A stretch of DNA of 64,000 bases. Source: Ulva prolifera. Its lineage: Eukaryota; Chlorophyta; Ulvophyceae; Ulvales; Ulvaceae. The position numbers and the translations under genes were made by a program. The notes under the pieces are model-generated. The model was not told the DNA's origin, did not search any database, and saw nothing but the letters and a program-made list of their open reading frames with translations. The DNA is taken from positions 6,703,172-6,767,171 of the forward strand of contig CM041201.1 of the NCBI GenBank assembly GCA_023078555.1. Direction: 5' to 3'. Each line of letters opens with the position of its first letter. The stretch's first letter is position 1. Shown piece after piece: positions 60,578 to 64,000 of the stretch.

Positions 60578-60942
60578 ATGGTGTTCAAGTCCCTGCTTTT
60601 ATACGGCGGGGTGGCAGGTGAGACCTTGAAGGCATGTCTACTTTGACACATTCCGACCGAATCAGTCAAACGTGCGCACATCTGCAGCCTTGGGAGCAGG
60701 AATGTTCTATCTAGCTACGAGGGATGTTCGGCAGGGTGCCAAAATTGCCAAGCAAGGCGCGACTCAGTTTCGCAAGAACATCAAGACCATGCGTGAGTGG
60801 GCTGAAGAGGGAGCCGAAAAGTATGCCGTTTTTCAAAGAAGCGACATCGATCATCGTCAAATCAATCTTCATCGGTGTGTGAGATAGTCCGATGTTGTGT
60901 AGGACAAAGGACAAGGTGAAGGAGCTGGGCAGCAAGGACTGA
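60578..60942 (+). CDS. small single-span membrane protein, 70 residues
   Basis: Three tiny exons, 60578-60617, 60688-60820 and 60903-60942 (40, 133 and 40 bases), join in phase to an exact 71-codon frame with its stop. The protein starts MVFKSLLLYGGVA, continues ALGAGMFYLATRDVR (one membrane span of about 20 residues, residues 4-24), then a basic amphipathic helix (QGAKIAKQGATQFRKN) and a charged end (EWAEEGAEKTKDKVKEL). All three joins obey GT-AG, and the second donor is GTATGC. The layout, a short N-terminal anchor with a helical soluble tail, is like small mitochondrial or plastid inner-membrane subunits, but no family was recognised. It is far too short to be found by simple frame-length methods. 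Confidence 0.7.
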
Positions 60943-61363
60943 GTGGTGCACCTTGTATAGGCAGACCCAGAAATGCATAGAAGACTATATACTGGAACTA
61001 ATGAAATTGATATACTGGAGCCGATCAATTTTGATTTTCACTCGGAACACTGCTCATCGAGAACTTGCTGAGACGGCCTGTACCGCCCCTGTGGCAATTG
61101 TCAATTGTGTGTTGCCATGACTAGGCCTGCGGCAGTATGCGTGCCTTCAGTAGACGATTGGATCCACACCGCGTAGTGGAAATTGTGAGCATAACGTGAT
61201 CGAGCTTGTGTCATCAGCCATGCGTATCGTTGCACAATGACCATCCGTTGAAGATGCCATTCGTCTCACTGTCCCGACATCCCTGCGTTGCAAATGCCTG
61301 CAGCTGCTACTGCTGGGAAACATGCACATAAGCCTGCAGACGGCATGGCATATGAACTTGCGT
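60943..61363. other. convergent 3' region
   Basis: 421 bases between the small plus-strand gene and the EIF1AD stop. Nothing else was seen. Confidence 0.45.
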
Positions 61364-61948
61364 CTAGTCCGACTCCGACTCTGACACATTGTACTGTACT
61401 GCGTTGCGATGATTCGGATTCGGCTGAATTTCGCCACTGCTGTGGATCTCTTCATCATAAACCTCCTGTTGTTGACTGGGCTGCTGTGAGACTAAGGGGA
61501 CCACGCCCGACTTATTCAGAATCTTCAAATCTTTTGGTGATAACACCGATACCACATTGGACGTGATCTTTGCGTCTCCATCCAGAGGCACTGGCCTGTT
61601 GATGATCAAGATTCCACCAACTTTGATCCATACCTTCTTGTTGAACTTCGACGGAATCATGCACAGTGTGGTGGATCCATCCTCTAGTTGGACTTCTACG
61701 ACCTACATGGACTCACAATTGGCAGCCTTGGCAGCCATCCTCCTAGAATTGGTGGACAAATGACTGTGCTCTTCAACAGCGAGATGGCATGACTCCAGAC
61801 TCACATTCTTTAGCACACACATGTTGCTGGGTGCAAGTTTGCGCACATTGCCTCCCCGGACTCCAAGCGACTTTGCAAAGCATTGGTCTTCCTTCGGCAG
61901 CTCAACCCCATGGACCGTTCCAGATTGCAGCTTGTCACGTGGCGGCAT
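61364..61948 (-). CDS. EIF1AD: EIF1AD (eIF1A-like OB-fold protein)
   Basis: EIF1AD is an S1/OB-fold relative of eIF1A, linked in animals and yeast to late 40S subunit maturation. Exon 1 (61847-61948) starts MPPRDKLQSGTVHG and reads SLGVRGGN. Exon 2 (61702 to 61364) continues VVEVQLEDGSTTLCMIPSKF, NKKVWIKVGGILII and ITSNVVSVLSPKDLKIL, and ends YNVSESESD. The join is phase 0 to phase 0 with a GTGCGC donor, across a 144-base intron. The total is 146 residues, within family range. The core PSKF...KVWIK...G motif is intact. The Ser/Glu-rich acidic tail is typical of the family. It is distinguished from eIF1A itself by the missing N-terminal basic block. Confidence 0.88.
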
Positions 61949-62804
61949 AGCACAATTTGAATTACGTGAGCTTCAAGCATATGCGCAGTATCGTCCCATC
62001 AGCAGCAGCCAGGCCCATGGCGATGGGTATATGGATACCTCCCGAGATACGTACACGCGCCAAGCCTCTTCCAGCAACGTTCAGGTTTTTTCTGCTCACA
62101 ATACAGTGCGTCCCCTGACCCATTTAATGTCTTGAATCTTTCGTTCCGCATTGGTTACCTCTCTCGATTGCGTGTCCCGCACGTCACAGCCATTCGCGCA
62201 ACACTGCAATGCATGAAGCTTTGCACGTCGCTTCTCCAGTGCAGTCTGGCGTTCAGGCAGTGAGCTGTAAGAATCCAGGAGAGCTGAGCAGCAAAGCCAA
62301 AGTGGCGAGTCACACATCAGGGGAAGCACTGCAGCCGGCAGCACCTGCAATTCCGCGGAATTTGCAGCATCCCAGATGCTTGTATTCAGGCCTGACCCAC
62401 GACTCAAGAACCAGCCAAGCCACCCACAATACACCGCGGAGTCATTGTAGCACAGTGCAGGCACAGCACAAGAGGGACAGTACAGCCAAATGTGTGTATG
62501 GAAATTCGCGCGTGTGCCGTGCCTGCACCTTTGTGACACTAAACTGTGGTTTACTAGGAATGACGCATTTCTGCGCCACATAACTGCACAATTGCCGCAA
62601 GTGTCCACCACCAAGCGGCACCCTCTGCAGATCAACCCGGCCAGCTGCGTGTCGGCTCCGCGACGGCAGCTACTGAACAGCTACAGCGCCAACGTGGCGA
62701 GTGCGGAAGCAGTTGGGCACTGCATTACTCGCAAAAGGCCATCGGCGTCCCAAAGGGTTCGCCTGGATCAAACACATAGCTAGCTGCCACAGCAGCCTCG
62801 GGCG
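61949..62804. other. EIF1AD upstream region with a possible minus exon
   Basis: A minus stretch near 62290-62156 reads SLPERQTALEKRRAKLHALQ and then SRE at a GAG|GTAACC donor. It looks like a helical coding exon, but no partner exon was identified before EIF1AD. The EIF1AD promoter must also lie here. A plus frame at 61953-62135 (ELRELQAYAQYRPISSS) is equally unassigned. Confidence 0.3.
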
Positions 62805-63605
62805 TTAGCACACGCCTACTTGCGAGGGGTGCTGCTCCCTGAGCATGCCAAGCATGTCCCACTGACGCCAGAGACATACACCAAGGGCAGCCCAGCCGCC
62901 CATGCATCCAGGGCTGCTGGTGCGTTTTCCTCTCCAGGCGGAGCTCCCAACAGGGTGACACTCTAGAGTGCTATCCATACATACCACCGCCCTGCCGGTA
63001 ATTCCAGCTAAGGATTGAAGGCCCGCACGGCGCACATGAGCATTCCCTTTGCACAACGCCACACTCAACCGGCGCAAAGCATTCGTCACAAACACACGGC
63101 GGTCCACCACACCGGACCGAGACGCAAAATCCGCCAGTTGATTCAAGTGATCCATAGCAGGCTGTCCCAAGCGACCATGCGTCTCATGCGACAACGGCAC
63201 AAAACTATATGCATCAGGGTCGTACAAACGATCAGCATGGCGTTTCTGCACGTCCCGCACCACCGCAGCACCCCCGTCCTTCCGAGCTGCCCGGCCGCAG
63301 TAGGTATCAGCACAGGGGTTCACAATCGACACATCCCCTATGCACAAAGGGTCATCTGGCGGCATAAACATGATGTCCCCCATCTTGTCCCGGGCCAACG
63401 TCCTGAGCACCTCCTCCAGCCCCTCCGTCTGCGCGGCAGCGGCCTGCACCCCAGGCCCTGCCACACCCTGGCCACCTCCTACAGCCGCCGGCGCCGCAGC
63501 CTGCCGGCGTCCGGCAGGGGTCGCCCCACATGGGCACTGTGTCCAGCATCGGAATCGGCGGCCTATACAATATAACAAATGGAACATATATAAATGCATG
63601 CGCAT
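62805..63605 (-). mobile_element. LINE (non-LTR retrotransposon) ORF2 C-terminal remnant
   Basis: A minus-strand frame matches the region downstream of reverse transcriptase in plant and algal LINEs: IGDVSIVNPCADTYCGRAAR, then HADRLYDPDAYSFVPLSHET, HGRLGQPAMDHLNQL, and LRRLSVALCKGNAHVRRAG. The domestication-free pattern VDVSVV..P, F.P....T.G..G.PA, and LS.AL..GN is diagnostic. No reverse-transcriptase or endonuclease core is visible between here and the window edge, so the copy is a fragment or continues past 64,000. The frame stays open about 200 codons, which suggests recent insertion or incomplete decay. No poly-A tail or target-site duplication could be defined. Confidence 0.8.
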
Positions 63606-64000
63606 CCTCGGGTCTGCATGCCAGGTCCATCGCCTGAAGCGGGCCCGCCGCAGCTGTGTTCCCCCTGCGGCGCCACTCGCAGCGGCCTCTGCCTGGAGAT
63701 GATACTTGTGGTGTGTTAAACGAGGGGAGACGGTGGAGACATTCGTATCTCCGCTCTTGTTCTAGGTGTCTGGTACTGCGCTTTGGTGCTGTGACATGCA
63801 ACGGCCCGCGCCCCTGTGACTTGCTCTGCTTGCACCGGGGCATGTGGGGCCAGCACGTGATCCAAAGGCACTTGCCATTGGAGACGCACTTGCACATGTA
63901 CGCATGCGTGTAGCTTCGGAGCGGACGCTTCTTAAGTGACCGAGGCGTCTTGCGCAGGGGGGGGGGGGGGCTGCTACATGTCCGCCTGACAATGTGTGAG
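63606..64000. other. window edge, possibly upstream LINE sequence
   Basis: A minus frame continues through MCKCVSNGKCLWITCWP, Cys-rich and basic, but I cannot tie it to a LINE zinc motif with confidence. It may be element sequence or unrelated. Confidence 0.3.
63957..63970. repeat. 14-base G homopolymer
   Basis: An uninterrupted run of 14 G on the plus strand. Such runs are prone to length error in sequencing, so frames crossing it should not be trusted. Confidence 0.95.

Overview
This is nuclear DNA of a green alga, most likely a trebouxiophyte-type chlorophyte. The evidence is dense spliced genes with short introns, roughly balanced GC, and a mix of eukaryotic cytosolic genes with cyanobacterial-type genes that carry N-terminal extensions of plastid-transit character. 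A plant-type nuclear-envelope protein and a LINE fragment of the kind seen in algae agree with this. The genus cannot be fixed from sequence alone. No operon, CRISPR array or bacterial element is visible. LAYOUT: 0-1.2 kb, 3'-truncated WD40 gene (minus); 2.2-8.7 kb, Elongator subunit ELP1 (minus); 10.4-15.9 kb, homogentisate 1,2-dioxygenase (minus), with a tRNA-His gene inside its 3.2 kb intron; 16.6-20.3 kb, ankyrin/coiled-coil/proline-rich protein (minus); 22.1-24.7 kb, glucose-6-phosphate isomerase (minus); 26.5-29.4 kb, family-92-type glycosyltransferase (minus); 29.4-33.5 kb, gene-poor, with a strikingly T-poor block; 33.5-35.6 kb, unrecognised spliced gene (minus); 36.2-39.0 kb, plastid-type RqcH/NFACT (plus); 39.3-43.2 kb, large disordered protein (minus); 43.9-45.1 kb, PEX7 (plus); 45.3-46.9 kb, proteasome ATPase RPT5 (minus); 47.3-51.0 kb, WDR75 (minus); 51.7-53.1 kb, RNase M5-like Toprim protein (plus); 53.7-55.0 kb, plastid-type tRNA adenosine deaminase TadA (plus); 55.3-56.0 kb, ribosomal protein eL31 (minus); 57.9-60.1 kb, NEMP/PNET2-like nuclear-envelope protein (plus); 60.6-60.9 kb, 70-residue one-pass membrane protein (plus); 61.4-61.9 kb, EIF1AD (minus); 62.8-63.6 kb, 3' remnant of a non-LTR retrotransposon (minus). 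HOW THE GENES RELATE: translation and RNA functions are over-represented. ELP1 (wobble-uridine modification), tRNA-His, RqcH (rescue of stalled ribosomes), WDR75 (pre-rRNA processing), RNase M5 (5S rRNA maturation in bacteria), TadA (A34-to-I34 in plastid tRNA), eL31 and EIF1AD all lie in 64 kb, and three of them look plastid-directed. Eukaryotic neighbours are not normally co-transcribed, so this is a curiosity and not an operon. Exon joins were worked out by hand from reading phase, splice dinucleotides and family knowledge. Gene ends are firm where stated; many inner exon boundaries are approximate. I found no convincing wholly new system. The most unusual items are a duplicated splice donor in RqcH, a virus-type motif at the end of the nuclear-envelope protein, the tRNA inside the HGD intron, recurrent GTGCG splice donors, and the T-poor block at 31.9-32.3 kb.
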